Shown piece by piece: positions 52,282 to 62,000 of a DNA stretch of 64,000 bases. The notes under the pieces are model-generated. The model saw only the letters and a program-made list of their open reading frames with translations. It was not told the origin of the DNA and did not search any database. How positions within the stretch are numbered: the first letter of the stretch is position 1; every line of letters begins with the position of its first letter. The stretch is from contig NZ_CP090557.1 of the NCBI RefSeq assembly GCF_021484805.1, forward strand, positions 3,608,001-3,672,000. Reading direction: 5' to 3'. The position numbers and the translations under genes were made by a program. The DNA comes from Tellurirhabdus bombi (GTDB lineage: Bacteria > Bacteroidota > Bacteroidia > Cytophagales > Spirosomataceae).

Positions 52282-53178
52282 TCATTTTCCAAACCGAATT
52301 TGGTAGCTCCCGTAGGGCAGCACTGACGTCCGAATGAGTCGCTGGTGACTGTAAATCGGCAGCAAAGCCGCCAAATCAAACGCGTGGCGGCGGCGGTCGA
52401 ACCGAAGCCCCGCCGTCGTAATGCCCGTCAGGGAAACATAACCGGGATCGATGCGTTCCCCAATCAAAATATTGTTCTGATTGATAAACGTCAGGTCGGG
52501 CGCGATTTTTTTGACAAACCCAATCGTCACGATCCCCGACGACCCAAATTGCCTGCCCGCAAAGGTAGTTCCCGCCCCAATCGTTACGTTTCGCTCCGCT
52601 GTTCCAACGGTTACAATGCCTTGCACCAGCGCGAAATGGGCAGGAATTGACTCGGTCAGTTGCATTCCCAGGTATTGTGCCGTGACTCCGACGTGCATTT
52701 TGGGCGTTATGCGCGCACCTAGCTTGGTGGCCAGCGTGTAAAAACTTTTCGGATTTAGGTTATGAAATCCTACGCCCATACTCCAATGCTTCGTCAACCC
52801 AACGTCAAAACGGCTCATGATGAAATAACTGTTCTGGTAGTAGAGCCGGCGGCGTTCCAGGGGCACTGCGGTGGGCATAAACAACAACCGAAAAGGAAAT
52901 CCGTTCTGGTAACTGGGTACGTTCCGAAAGGTACCTCCGATCAGATCCGCCCGCACAATATCATGAATGGGCATTACTCGATCGATGCCTTCAAAGGTCC
53001 GAATGAAATAAGTAGCGCTGTCGTTTTTGAGAAGTTGCCCGCGTAATTGCGAACCGTCTTTTAGTTGAAAGTTATACGTTCCGGGAATCATCGACCGAAC
53101 GGGCTCGTAGTAAACATCCTGTCCCCAAGCCACCGATACCATCAACCACATCACCATCAGGGAGTACAATTGCTTCAT
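52282..53178 (-). CDS. Hypothetical exported protein, possible outer-membrane beta-barrel
   Basis: 298 residues, no recognised family. A signal peptide (MKQLYSLMVMWLMVSVAWGQ) is followed by a small beta-rich part (YNFQLKDGSQLRGQLLKNDS) and then long alternating beta-strand sequence (MSRFDVGLTKHWSMGVGF, MHVGVTAQYLGMQL, NVTIGAGTTFAGRQFGSS) to YGSYQIRFGK. This pattern suits an outer-membrane barrel of about 8-10 strands. It converges on the ligase cluster, so a functional link is not implied. Confidence 0.7.
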   Translation of the reverse strand: MKQLYSLMVMWLMVSVAWGQDVYYEPVRSMIPGTYNFQLKDGSQLRGQLLKNDSATYFIRTFEGIDRVMPIHDIVRADLIGGTFRNVPSYQNGFPFRLLFMPTAVPLERRRLYYQNSYFIMSRFDVGLTKHWSMGVGFHNLNPKSFYTLATKLGARITPKMHVGVTAQYLGMQLTESIPAHFALVQGIVTVGTAERNVTIGAGTTFAGRQFGSSGIVTIGFVKKIAPDLTFINQNNILIGERIDPGYVSLTGITTAGLRFDRRRHAFDLAALLPIYSHQRLIRTSVLPYGSYQIRFGK

Positions 53179-53247
53179 ATGCTGCCATTTACGAGTCCAT
53201 TCGAAAGATAGTGAAGTTCACGAACCCACTCAACTACTTAACCGTTG

Positions 53248-53255
53248 TATTTTTG
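53248..53255 (+). promoter_or_regulatory. -7 box upstream of the aminotransferase gene
   Basis: TATTTTTG fits TAnnTTTG and predicts transcription from about 53262, 18 bases before the TTG start, which supports that unusual start. No -33 TTTG is seen. Confidence 0.45.
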
Positions 53256-53279
53256 TAATTCTAATTTTCCGGTACTGAC

Positions 53280-54494
53280 TTGAATACGATTTTAACGCCC
53301 CGACAACTTTTTTTTCAACACGTCGCGCAAACCTCTGATTTTCCACTTGCTCTGGAAATTGAAAAAGCCGAAGGCATCTATTTACATGGCTCCAACGGTC
53401 AACGCTATATTGATTTGATTTCTGGCATTGGGGTCAGCAACGTTGGTCACCGACATCCTAACGTGGTAGCCGCCATTCAGGAGCAGTTGGAAAAATACAT
53501 GCACCTGATGGTGTACGGCGAATTTGTGCAAACGCCACAGGTACAGCTAGCGCAGGCCCTCGCCCAAACCCTACCCGAAACGCTGTCCAGCGTCTATTTT
53601 ACCAACTCAGGCACCGAAGCGGTTGAGGGAGCTATGAAACTCGCCAAACGCTATACCGGCCGCCGGGAAATCATTTCGTGCTTTAACGCATACCACGGAG
53701 CCACCCAGGGCGCCCTTTCGCTATCGGGTGGCGAATGGTTCAAGCAGAGCTTTCGACCACTACTACCCGGCATCCGTCACATTCAACACGGTAAACTGGA
53801 CCATCTCGCACAAATCACCGAGCAGACAGCAGCCGTTTTTATGGAAGTTGTCCAGGGAGAGGCGGGCGTTCGCGTCCCCGATCCAGCCTACTTGCAAGCG
53901 GTGCGCCAACGCTGTACGGAAGTCGGTGCGCTGCTTGTTTTTGACGAAATTCAGACTGGTTTTGGCCGGACAGGGACTTTCTGGGCCTTTGAAAGCTTTA
54001 GCGTAGTGCCTGATATTCTGCTCTGTGCCAAGGGTATGGGTGGTGGGATGCCCATTGGCGCTTTTATTAGTTCGCCGGAAATTATGGGCGTTTTCAAGAC
54101 CAACCCGATTTTAGGACACATCACAACTTTCGGTGGCCATCCTGTTAGTTGCGCGGCTTCACTGGCTACCTTGCAGGTCATCCAGGCGGAAAAACTCTAT
54201 GAGAAAGCCGAAGAAAAAGGGCAATTGTTCCGGCAACTGTTAACGCATCCCGCCATCCGGGAAATTCGCGGCAAAGGCTTGATGCTGGCCGCCGAGTTTG
54301 AGTCGTTTGAGGTCCTGAAAGCAGTCATTGACCGGGCTATTGCCAGCGACAAAATAGGCGTCTTGACCGACTGGTTTCTTTTCTGCGATAATTCCATGCG
54401 CATTGCTCCGCCGCTGGTTATCACAGAAGATGAAATTCGGTTGGCCTGTGCGGCAATCCTGGATGCCATTGAAAACAGCGCAAAAAGCAACTGA
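53280..54494 (+). CDS. Class III (acetylornithine/aspartate-type) aminotransferase
   Basis: 404 residues. PLP-enzyme features are IDLISGIGVSNVGHRHP, VYFTNSGTEAVEGAMKLAKRYTGR, FMEVVQGEAGVRVPD, LLVFDEIQTGFGRTGTFWAFE and the PLP-Lys in DILLCAKGMGGGMPIGAF. It transfers an amino group from an omega-amino compound to a 2-oxoacid; acetylornithine, GABA or beta-alanine type donors are all possible. No ATG lies before the conserved start (TPRQLFFQHVAQTSDFPLALEI), so TTG at 53280 is the start. Confidence 0.92.
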   Translation: MNTILTPRQLFFQHVAQTSDFPLALEIEKAEGIYLHGSNGQRYIDLISGIGVSNVGHRHPNVVAAIQEQLEKYMHLMVYGEFVQTPQVQLAQALAQTLPETLSSVYFTNSGTEAVEGAMKLAKRYTGRREIISCFNAYHGATQGALSLSGGEWFKQSFRPLLPGIRHIQHGKLDHLAQITEQTAAVFMEVVQGEAGVRVPDPAYLQAVRQRCTEVGALLVFDEIQTGFGRTGTFWAFESFSVVPDILLCAKGMGGGMPIGAFISSPEIMGVFKTNPILGHITTFGGHPVSCAASLATLQVIQAEKLYEKAEEKGQLFRQLLTHPAIREIRGKGLMLAAEFESFEVLKAVIDRAIASDKIGVLTDWFLFCDNSMRIAPPLVITEDEIRLACAAILDAIENSAKSN

Positions 54495-54638
54495 TTTTCA
54501 GTGAAACCGATGAACTGGCCCACCAATAAATGACGTTAAAACAATAGATTTGGCTAAATTGAACGGAAAAAACATTGCTGGACCGACCAATTTACCGAAC
54601 TTAAAACCAAATTTTACCAATCAATAACAACGCCCACC

Positions 54639-55403
54639 ATGTCAATTACCTCCGCTATTGAACTTGCCGGTATTCAAAAAATTAGTGAAGCCGTTGGGAC
54701 CACGCTGAAAGAAATGCGTGAATTTGCCAAACCTGGCATGTCTACGAAAGAATTAGATGATTTTGGCGGCGAAATCCTGAAGAGTTTAGGCGCGAAGTCG
54801 GCACCAAAACTAACTTATGGTTTTCCGGGTTGGACCTGCATTAGTCTCAATAACGAAATTGCGCACGGCATTCCTTCCGCCAAAAAGATACTTCAGGAAG
54901 GCGATCTGGTGAATGTGGATGTTTCCGCCGAACTGGACGGTTTCTGGGCCGATAATGGCGGTTCGTTCGTATTGGGGCAGGATATTAACAACCACAATCC
55001 ACTGGTCGAAAAGTCAAAGCAGATTTTGTTCAAAGCCATTAACCAGATCAAAGGCGGTGTACGGATCGCCGACATTGGCCGGTTGATCGAGATGGAAGCC
55101 AAAAAATCGGGCTATAAAGTCATTCGAAATCTGGTTGGTCACGGCGTTGGACGAAGCCTGCACGAGGAACCCTCAGAAATCCCCTGCTATTATGACCGCT
55201 TCAATACGAAACGTTTTCGCAAAAACTCGGTTGTGGCCATTGAAACATTTATCTCTACCCGAGCCACTTACGCGCGCGAAAAAGGCGATGGATGGACGTA
55301 TGTTACGGGCGACGGTAGCTTTGTCGCGCAACATGAACATACCATTCTGATTACTGACGGCAAACCCGTTGTTCTGACGGAGTCCAATCAGATCTGGAAT
55401 TAA
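54639..55403 (+). CDS. map: Methionine aminopeptidase, type I
   Basis: 254 residues. Metal ligands are visible as VNVDVSAELDGFWADNGGSF (two Asp), VGHGVGRSLHEEP (His) and VAIETFIS plus EHTILIT (two Glu). It removes the initiator Met from nascent proteins. The Cys-rich N-terminal zinc domain of eukaryotic forms is absent. A TAGATTTG box at 54545-54552 is a possible -7 element. The helicase gene starts 35 bases after the stop. It is not in the usual ribosomal-protein operon, so it may be an additional map copy. Confidence 0.93.
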   Translation: MSITSAIELAGIQKISEAVGTTLKEMREFAKPGMSTKELDDFGGEILKSLGAKSAPKLTYGFPGWTCISLNNEIAHGIPSAKKILQEGDLVNVDVSAELDGFWADNGGSFVLGQDINNHNPLVEKSKQILFKAINQIKGGVRIADIGRLIEMEAKKSGYKVIRNLVGHGVGRSLHEEPSEIPCYYDRFNTKRFRKNSVVAIETFISTRATYAREKGDGWTYVTGDGSFVAQHEHTILITDGKPVVLTESNQIWN

Positions 55404-55437
55404 ACCTTCTTTGCTTGTTTTTCTTAAGTAATGATTC

Positions 55438-57873
55438 ATGTCCGCCGTAAACGAAAAGCTTGAACTTGCCTACAATTTTGTGTTGCATACTTCCCGGAAC
55501 GTCTTTCTGACGGGAAAGGCCGGAACAGGAAAAACCACTTTTCTGCACCAGATCAAACAGACTGCCTCCAAGCGACTCGCAGTGGTGGCCCCCACGGGTG
55601 TAGCCGCGATCAATGCCGGAGGGGTTACGATTCATTCCCTTTTTCAATTGCCCTTTGGACCGTTGACGCCCGGATCTACCCAGCGCGAGAGCAAGAAATT
55701 CAATAAAGAGAAGATCAACCTTCTGCGCACCCTAGACCTGCTGATTATCGACGAAATCAGCATGGTTCGGGCGGATGTGTTGGATGGTATCGACGAGGTG
55801 CTGCGCCGATACCGACACCGCTCGGAGCCGTTTGGCGGCGTTCAGCTCCTGCTGATTGGCGACATGCAGCAATTACCGCCCGTCATTAAAGATGAAGACT
55901 GGAGTTTGTTGCAACCCCATTATGAAACAGGCTATTTTTTTGGGAGTAGGGCTTTGCAAGATACGCCTTATATTTCCATCGAACTGACGCATATTTACCG
56001 CCAGTCCGACGAACGATTTATCAATATTTTGAATGGCATACGGGAAAAGACCGTAACACGAAGTCAGTTAGATGAGCTGAATCGGCGGTATATCCCTGAA
56101 TTTGCGCCCGACGACGCGGAAGGATACATCACACTTTCTACCCACAATTCGGCAGCGCAGCAGATCAACAGCCAGAAACTTCAATCGCTTACAACCCGTC
56201 TTCATCAATTTGAAGCCGTTATTGAGGGTGAATTTCCGACCCACGCCTACCCCACCGAAGCCAGTCTGGAATTGAAAGTGGGGGCGCAGGTGATGTTTAT
56301 CAAAAATGATATTTCCCGCGAGAAGCTTTACTACAATGGTAAGATTGGCCGTATTACCGCCGTTGACAACGATTTTATTTACGTAAAAGGCACCAACGAG
56401 CGAGATGAGATTGCCGTAAGCCCAGCGGAATGGAGCAACATTCGGTATAGTCTGGACCCGGAAACCAAAGAGATTAAGAGTGAACCCATTGGACGTTTTC
56501 TGCAATATCCTTTGCGGCTCGCCTGGGCCATTACCATTCACAAAAGCCAAGGCTTGACGTTTGAAAAGGCCATCATTGACGCTTCGGCGGCGTTTGCTCA
56601 CGGACAGGTTTATGTAGCCTTGAGCCGCTGTAAGAGCCTGGAAGGCATTGTACTGCGTGCGCCGATTCCTTCGCATAGCATAAAAACGGAGCTGCGGCTG
56701 GAAAATTTCCACGAGCAGGTTCAGCAGCAAATTCCCACCGCGCAGGAATTGCACGATTCCCGCCGCACCAACCAGGAAGCCTTGCTTCAGGAATTATTCA
56801 GTTTTGAGCGGGCCGATTACCTGATTGCCAAATGCGGGCGCGTGGCGCGGGAAAACAGTGGTAGTCTGGATGACGGCCTAAACCCTGCGCTTGAGCAGCT
56901 CCAGGAGCTTTTGCGGGAGAAAGCCAGCAAAATGACCTACCGTTTTTTGCAGCAATTGCCAGCTTATTTTGCCGATGACAGCTTACCCGAAGAGAATCAA
57001 ATCTTGCAGGAACGGGTGCGTAAAGCGGGAGCGTATTTCCAGATGCTGCTTCAAAATGAGTTACTTCCAGCGCTTCAGAACTGCCCAACCGATTGTGATA
57101 ACAAACAGGTTCGCAGTATTTTAACCGAAGCAATTGTTGATTTTGAGAAAGAATTATTCAGCAAACTGCGTTGCTTTGAATGCAGTAAAGAAGGCTTTGA
57201 GGCACTGGCCTATCTGAAAGCCCGCAACCGGGCCGAGCTTGATTTTCAGACGGCTAAGGTTGGCAAAGAGACAGATTCCTTCGATGATACGGGCTCGACT
57301 CACAAAACGTTATACAAAGCCCTGGCTAAATGGCGGGACGATCTGGCGGGTGAAAATGACGTTTCCGGTTACATGGTTTTACCCCGAAAAACGCTTCTTG
57401 AGCTCGTGCGCATACTGCCTACCACTTCTGAAGAGTTGCTGACGGTAAAAGGTTTTGGAAAAACCAAGGTTAAACAGATTGGCAATGAAGTGCTGGCCAT
57501 TATCCGAACGTATTGCGATAGTCAACGCATTTCGAAAGAACGTGTGGTGACGCCCAAAAAGAAAGAGCCTAAAATTCCTTCCTCCGCGATCAGTTTGGCG
57601 TTGCTTCGGCAGGGTAAAACGCCGTCAGAAATTGCCACGGAGCGGAATATGGCACTCAGTACCATCGAAAACCACCTGGCTCATGCCGTTAGCTCGGGCG
57701 AATTAGCCATTGAAGAGGCACTGCCTGCCGAAAAAATAACGCTAATTCGTACCTACTTGGACGAATACCAGCCGACCTCCATGACTGCCGTCAAAATGGC
57801 CCTTGGCGAAGACGTTTCTTACGGAGATATTCGCCTGGTTTTCAATGCTATTCGTACGGATTCTGATCAATAA
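55438..57873 (+). CDS. PIF1/RecD-like helicase with HRDC and helix-turn-helix C-terminal domains
   Basis: 811 residues. Walker A is GKAGTGKTTFLHQ (about 28-40), Walker B is LLIIDEISMVRADVLDGID, and the last helicase motif is ITIHKSQGLTFEKAIIDASAAFAHGQVYVALSRCKSLEG (near 365-405), placing it in superfamily 1B (PIF1/RecD2-like). After a helical linker an HRDC domain follows (LPRKTLLELVRILPTTSEELLTVKGFGKTKVKQIG), then a winged-helix/HTH_40 tail (GKTPSEIATERNMALSTIENHL). The tail resembles that of RecQ, so the protein joins a PIF1 engine to RecQ-type DNA-binding parts. It probably acts in replication or repair. Confidence 0.93.
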   Translation: MSAVNEKLELAYNFVLHTSRNVFLTGKAGTGKTTFLHQIKQTASKRLAVVAPTGVAAINAGGVTIHSLFQLPFGPLTPGSTQRESKKFNKEKINLLRTLDLLIIDEISMVRADVLDGIDEVLRRYRHRSEPFGGVQLLLIGDMQQLPPVIKDEDWSLLQPHYETGYFFGSRALQDTPYISIELTHIYRQSDERFINILNGIREKTVTRSQLDELNRRYIPEFAPDDAEGYITLSTHNSAAQQINSQKLQSLTTRLHQFEAVIEGEFPTHAYPTEASLELKVGAQVMFIKNDISREKLYYNGKIGRITAVDNDFIYVKGTNERDEIAVSPAEWSNIRYSLDPETKEIKSEPIGRFLQYPLRLAWAITIHKSQGLTFEKAIIDASAAFAHGQVYVALSRCKSLEGIVLRAPIPSHSIKTELRLENFHEQVQQQIPTAQELHDSRRTNQEALLQELFSFERADYLIAKCGRVARENSGSLDDGLNPALEQLQELLREKASKMTYRFLQQLPAYFADDSLPEENQILQERVRKAGAYFQMLLQNELLPALQNCPTDCDNKQVRSILTEAIVDFEKELFSKLRCFECSKEGFEALAYLKARNRAELDFQTAKVGKETDSFDDTGSTHKTLYKALAKWRDDLAGENDVSGYMVLPRKTLLELVRILPTTSEELLTVKGFGKTKVKQIGNEVLAIIRTYCDSQRISKERVVTPKKKEPKIPSSAISLALLRQGKTPSEIATERNMALSTIENHLAHAVSSGELAIEEALPAEKITLIRTYLDEYQPTSMTAVKMALGEDVSYGDIRLVFNAIRTDSDQ

Positions 57874-57892
57874 AAGTCTTATCCCAGAAATA

Positions 57893-57921
57893 CAAAAGCC
57901 GGACAAGTTGTCCGGCTTTTG
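57893..57921. terminator. Bidirectional terminator
   Basis: CAAAAGCCGGACAA (57893-57906) and TTGTCCGGCTTTTG (57908-57921) form a palindrome around one base; A and T runs flank it. It separates the helicase gene from the convergent thioredoxin gene. Confidence 0.9.
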
Positions 57922-57947
57922 CTTTATCTAAAATGCGCTCTGTTAAA

Positions 57948-58268
57948 TTACAGTTGTGCAACTAACTTCTGCTCCAATACCGTTTTTGGTACAGCACCGA
58001 TTACTTTGTCAACCAGCTGGCCATTTTTGAAAACCATCAGGGTTGGAATGCTACGGATACCAAATTGCGCGGGCACTTGGGCATTCATATCCACATCCAT
58101 TTTCGCAACAACGGCCCGGCCTTCGTATTCACCTGCCAACTGCTCAACAACTGGCCCAATCATTTTACAAGGTCCGCACCACTCTGCCCAAAAATCCACC
58201 AATACTGGTTTATCAGAATTTATAATTTCTGCAAAGTTAGCGTCGGTTATTTCAATCGCTTTTCCCAT
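57948..58268 (-). CDS. trxA: Thioredoxin
   Basis: 106 residues, standard length. The active site is DFWAEWCGPCKMIGP and the cis-Pro segment is RSIPTLMVFKNGQ. No signal peptide, so it is cytoplasmic and reduces disulfides in many partners using thioredoxin reductase. A TTG-led extension from 58328 is rejected; ATG at 58268 starts the family-like MGKAIEITDANF. Confidence 0.96.
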   Translation of the reverse strand: MGKAIEITDANFAEIINSDKPVLVDFWAEWCGPCKMIGPVVEQLAGEYEGRAVVAKMDVDMNAQVPAQFGIRSIPTLMVFKNGQLVDKVIGAVPKTVLEQKLVAQL

Positions 58269-58358
58269 GTTCGTAAAAAAAATGTTCGGTATATAACTCA
58301 ATTCATTATACCGGTACAATGCTTTCAAACCCGAAAAAGTTTCACTTTTTTATTCTTA

Positions 58359-58703
58359 TTAGGAAGTGGTTTTATTAAGTATATTTTCTATTTCCTTCTT
58401 AAGTAAGGGTAAATGCCTAATTAATATCGACCAGATTACTGTGTCATTAACCGCGTCATAGGCATGTATAATCCGATTTCGGGTATCTACAATCCGGCGC
58501 GCATGGGCAATTGGTAAATCAGCCTGAACTTTCAAGGCTCTATTTATTGCTTCACCGATAATCTCAAGTTCCCGTTCTACAGCACGTCGCAGCATTTTAT
58601 TGTTTTGATAAACAGAAAATGAATGTTGACCCGCTAGATATTCTTCTATTGATTGGACAGCTATCAGTACGTCTAATAGATATTTTTTCAATTCTTCACT
58701 CAT
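58359..58703 (-). CDS. hepT: HepT-like HEPN ribonuclease toxin
   Basis: 114 residues, helical. The HEPN active-site motif R-x4-H-x-Y is present as RNRIIHAY near residue 74. HepT toxins cleave RNA and are silenced when the MntA nucleotidyltransferase adds AMP to the motif Tyr. The start overlaps the mntA stop by 4 bases (ATGA), the usual coupled arrangement, so this is a complete-looking type VII module. Confidence 0.88.
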   Translation of the reverse strand: MSEELKKYLLDVLIAVQSIEEYLAGQHSFSVYQNNKMLRRAVERELEIIGEAINRALKVQADLPIAHARRIVDTRNRIIHAYDAVNDTVIWSILIRHLPLLKKEIENILNKTTS

Positions 58704-59011
58704 TCAAGAATTGGCGTTTTTGTCCGATTGACCGATTGGATAAAGTAGGGGTTCTGTAAGGTACTTTCCTCAACCAGTTCAACGGGTTTCCCTAACAAGG
58801 TTTCTAGCTCTTCAGCCAAATTAAAGTAGTTGTCTGCATATTCTTCTAAAGGAATACGACTCCGATCAAAACTAAGCAGAAAATCTACATCACTATCCTC
58901 AGAAAAATGCTCGGTACAAACGGAACCAAATGCATATAGCCTGCTCACTTTGTGCCGTTGAGCTATTGTCCGAATAGTATCTATATTTTCCTGCAAAAGC
59001 GTGTTAAGCAT
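58700..59011 (-). CDS. mntA: MntA-like minimal nucleotidyltransferase antitoxin
   Basis: 103 residues. The nucleotidyltransferase motif G-S-x10-D-x-D is complete in GSVCTEHFSEDSDVDF. In studied pairs MntA AMPylates HepT to neutralise it. It starts 12 bases after the dnaE stop on the same strand, so the module may be read through from dnaE. Confidence 0.88.
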   Translation of the reverse strand: MLNTLLQENIDTIRTIAQRHKVSRLYAFGSVCTEHFSEDSDVDFLLSFDRSRIPLEEYADNYFNLAEELETLLGKPVELVEESTLQNPYFIQSVNRTKTPILE

Positions 59012-59023
59012 ATAGCTAATTAT

Positions 59024-62000
59024 TTAATTCAACCGGCAACTGACGCCATCAATTGCTTCCAGCGCCCGCAATAACTCATTGACGGGAGCCACTTTAAACG
59101 GACGCGACATCAAACTCACCTCGACCGGCTCCTCCCGGTCGCGAATGGACAACAACAGGTTGCAGCTTCCCGGATAGGCTTTTACCAAATCTGCGATTTT
59201 GGTCACAAACTCATCATTTACGATTTGCAGGTCTAGTCTGACGCATAATTCCTTGCTGTATTTTTGCCGGACTTCGGTCAAAAGCTGCATGGCCGACGGA
59301 CGAAATTCGTATTGGTCGGAATTCCAGCGGTTCTGAACTTTGCCTTTGATGTGCAGGAAATGGCCAATTTCAATGTAGTTTCCCAGCCGAACGTAATCTT
59401 CGCCAAATAAACTCATTTCCATCGAGCCGTTGTAATCTTCCATTTTGAAGATAATGAATGGATTTCCATTTCGCGACTGCCGAATTTGTGAACTCGTAAC
59501 AATCCCGCCCACCGAAATTTCGCGGCCTTTGTTGGCATCGTCGAGCACTTTCTCAAGCGTGCACGTGCAGAAGCTTTCGAGTTCGAGGCGGAATTCATCG
59601 AGCGGGTGACCCGTGATGTAAAAACCAACCACGTCTTTCTCAAACTTCAGCTTATCGATTTCGCTCCAGGTTTGCACATTCGGCGCTTTCGGACGCGGGA
59701 TGGTCGGCTCACCGCCATTCATCGCCCCAAACAACGACTGCTGAGCGGCGGACTTTTCCGCGTGGTAGTTATTGGCGAATTTGATTAGTCGTTCGATAAA
59801 GGTTCCCTGCTCACCCGGTGGCACATCGAAAAACTGCGCCCGGTGGTACTCGCTGATGTTGTCGAACGCCCCCGCGTAGGCCAGCGATTCGAGCGTTTTC
59901 TTATTGACAGTCCGCAGGTTAATTCGGATCATGAAATCGAAAAGATCCTTAAACTGCCCGCCTTTTTTGCGCTCTTCAATAATCGATTCAACCGCCGCGT
60001 CGCCGGTTCCTTTAATTCCACCCAGTCCAAACCGAATTTCGCCTTTCTGATTAACCCCGAAAAAGCGCTCCGACTCATTTACATCCGGGCCAAGTACCGG
60101 AATACCAATGGCTTTGCTCTCTTCCAAAAAGAACGTAATCTTCTCGATGTTTCCCAAGCAGCTCGTCAAGACGGCGGCCATGTACTCCGACTTGTAGTGC
60201 GACTTCAGGTAGGCCGTCTGGTAGGCCACAAAAGCGTAGCAGGTCGAGTGCGATTTGTTGAAGGCATACGAAGCAAACGCTTCCCAGTCCGTCCAGACTT
60301 TTTCGCAGGTTTTCAGGCTAAGTCCGTTTTTGCCGCAACCTTCCATGAACTTGCCCTTCATCTTGTCCAGCGTGGCCCGGTCTTTTTTCCCCATGGCTTT
60401 CCGCAACACGTCGGCATCGCCCTTGGTAAAGCCGCCCAGTTTCTGCGACAAGAGCATGATTTGTTCCTGGTATACGTTAATCCCGTACGTATCACCCAGG
60501 TACTCTTCCATTTCGGGCAAATCGTATTTCACTTCCTCGCGCCCGTGCTTTCGGTTGATGAACGTCGGGATATAGGCAATCGGGCCGGGACGGTACAGGG
60601 CGTTCATGGCAATGAGGTCCTCAAAACGGTCGGGTTTGAGGTCCTTCATGTACTTTTTCATCCCGTCGGATTCAAACTGGAAGATCGCGTTTGTTTCGCC
60701 CCGTTGGAATAATTCGTACGTTTTTGGATCGTCTAGCGGAATGTCGTCAATCTCTGTTTCCACGCCATCAATCAACAGCCCGCCGTGGTTTTGCTTAATT
60801 AGCCGAAGGCATTCCTTAATGATCGTTAGGTTGCGCAACCCCAGAAAGTCCATCTTGATTACGCCCGCGTCTTCAATGATTTTCCCTTCGTACTGCGTAA
60901 TCAGCAGTTCCGATTCTTTGGAGGTCGAGACGGGTAAAATAGTAGACAAATCGTCCGGGGCAATGATGATCCCGGCGGCGTGAATACCCGTATTACGGAC
61001 CGTTCCTTCTAGTTTTCGGGCCTGCTTGAGGACGTGGGAAATCTTGGCCGAATCGGCCATGAATTTCATTTCTCGAACCGTCCGGTCATCGCCGCTCTCC
61101 AGCAACCGCATTTTCCTGACGTTATCGACCTCTTCCGGCTGAATCATCTGCCCCAGCGTATCGATTGGATCTTCGAAAATTTTCCGAAGCGTCATGTTGT
61201 AGGTCGGCTTGTCGGGCACCAGTTTAGCCAGCGCGTTGGAGTCAGCCAGGGGTAATTCCATTACCCGGGCAACGTCCTTAATGGCTGATTTAGCGGCCAT
61301 GGTACCGTACGTCACGATCTGCGCGACCTGGTTCCGACCGTATTTCTGTACGACATAATCGATCACTTTCTGCCGCCCTTCGTCGTCAAAATCCGTATCA
61401 ATATCGGGCATTGACTTCCGGTCGGGATTCAGAAAACGCTCAAACAGCAGGTTGTATTTAATGGGGTCAATGTTGGTAATTCCGATGCAGTAGGCCACCG
61501 CCGAACCTGCCGCCGAGCCCCGCCCCGGCCCAATCATAACGCCCAGGTCACGCCCGGCCTTGATGAAGTCTGAGACGATCAGGAAGTACCCCGCAAAACC
61601 CATCGTTTTGATGGTAAACAGCTCAAAGTCAAGTCGTTCCTGTACGTGCGATTCAATCTCGCCGTACCGTTCCTTGGCTCCTGTGTAGGTTAGGTGTTTC
61701 AGGTATTCCCATTGGTTCAGTACATCGTCATCGTGAAGCTGAAACTCTTTGGGAATCGGGAAGTTAGGCAACAGAATATCGCGCTTTAATTTAAGCGTTT
61801 CAACCTTGCCGACAATATCATTGGTGTTGTCAATCGCTTCCGGCAAATCCTTGAACAGCGTTGACATTTCCTGCGTATTCTTGAAGTAAAACTGGTCGTT
61901 GAAGAACGCAAACCGCGTGCCTTTCGGAAACCCTTCATCATCGTTGAATTCCTTCGCGGAAGGCGTACTCATTTTCTCGCCCGTGTTCACACAAAGCAGA

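Noticed and set aside
59843-60712. 289-codon plus-strand frame opposite dnaE
   Set aside because: Lies entirely inside dnaE antisense and shows no recognisable domain; dnaE is unmistakable.
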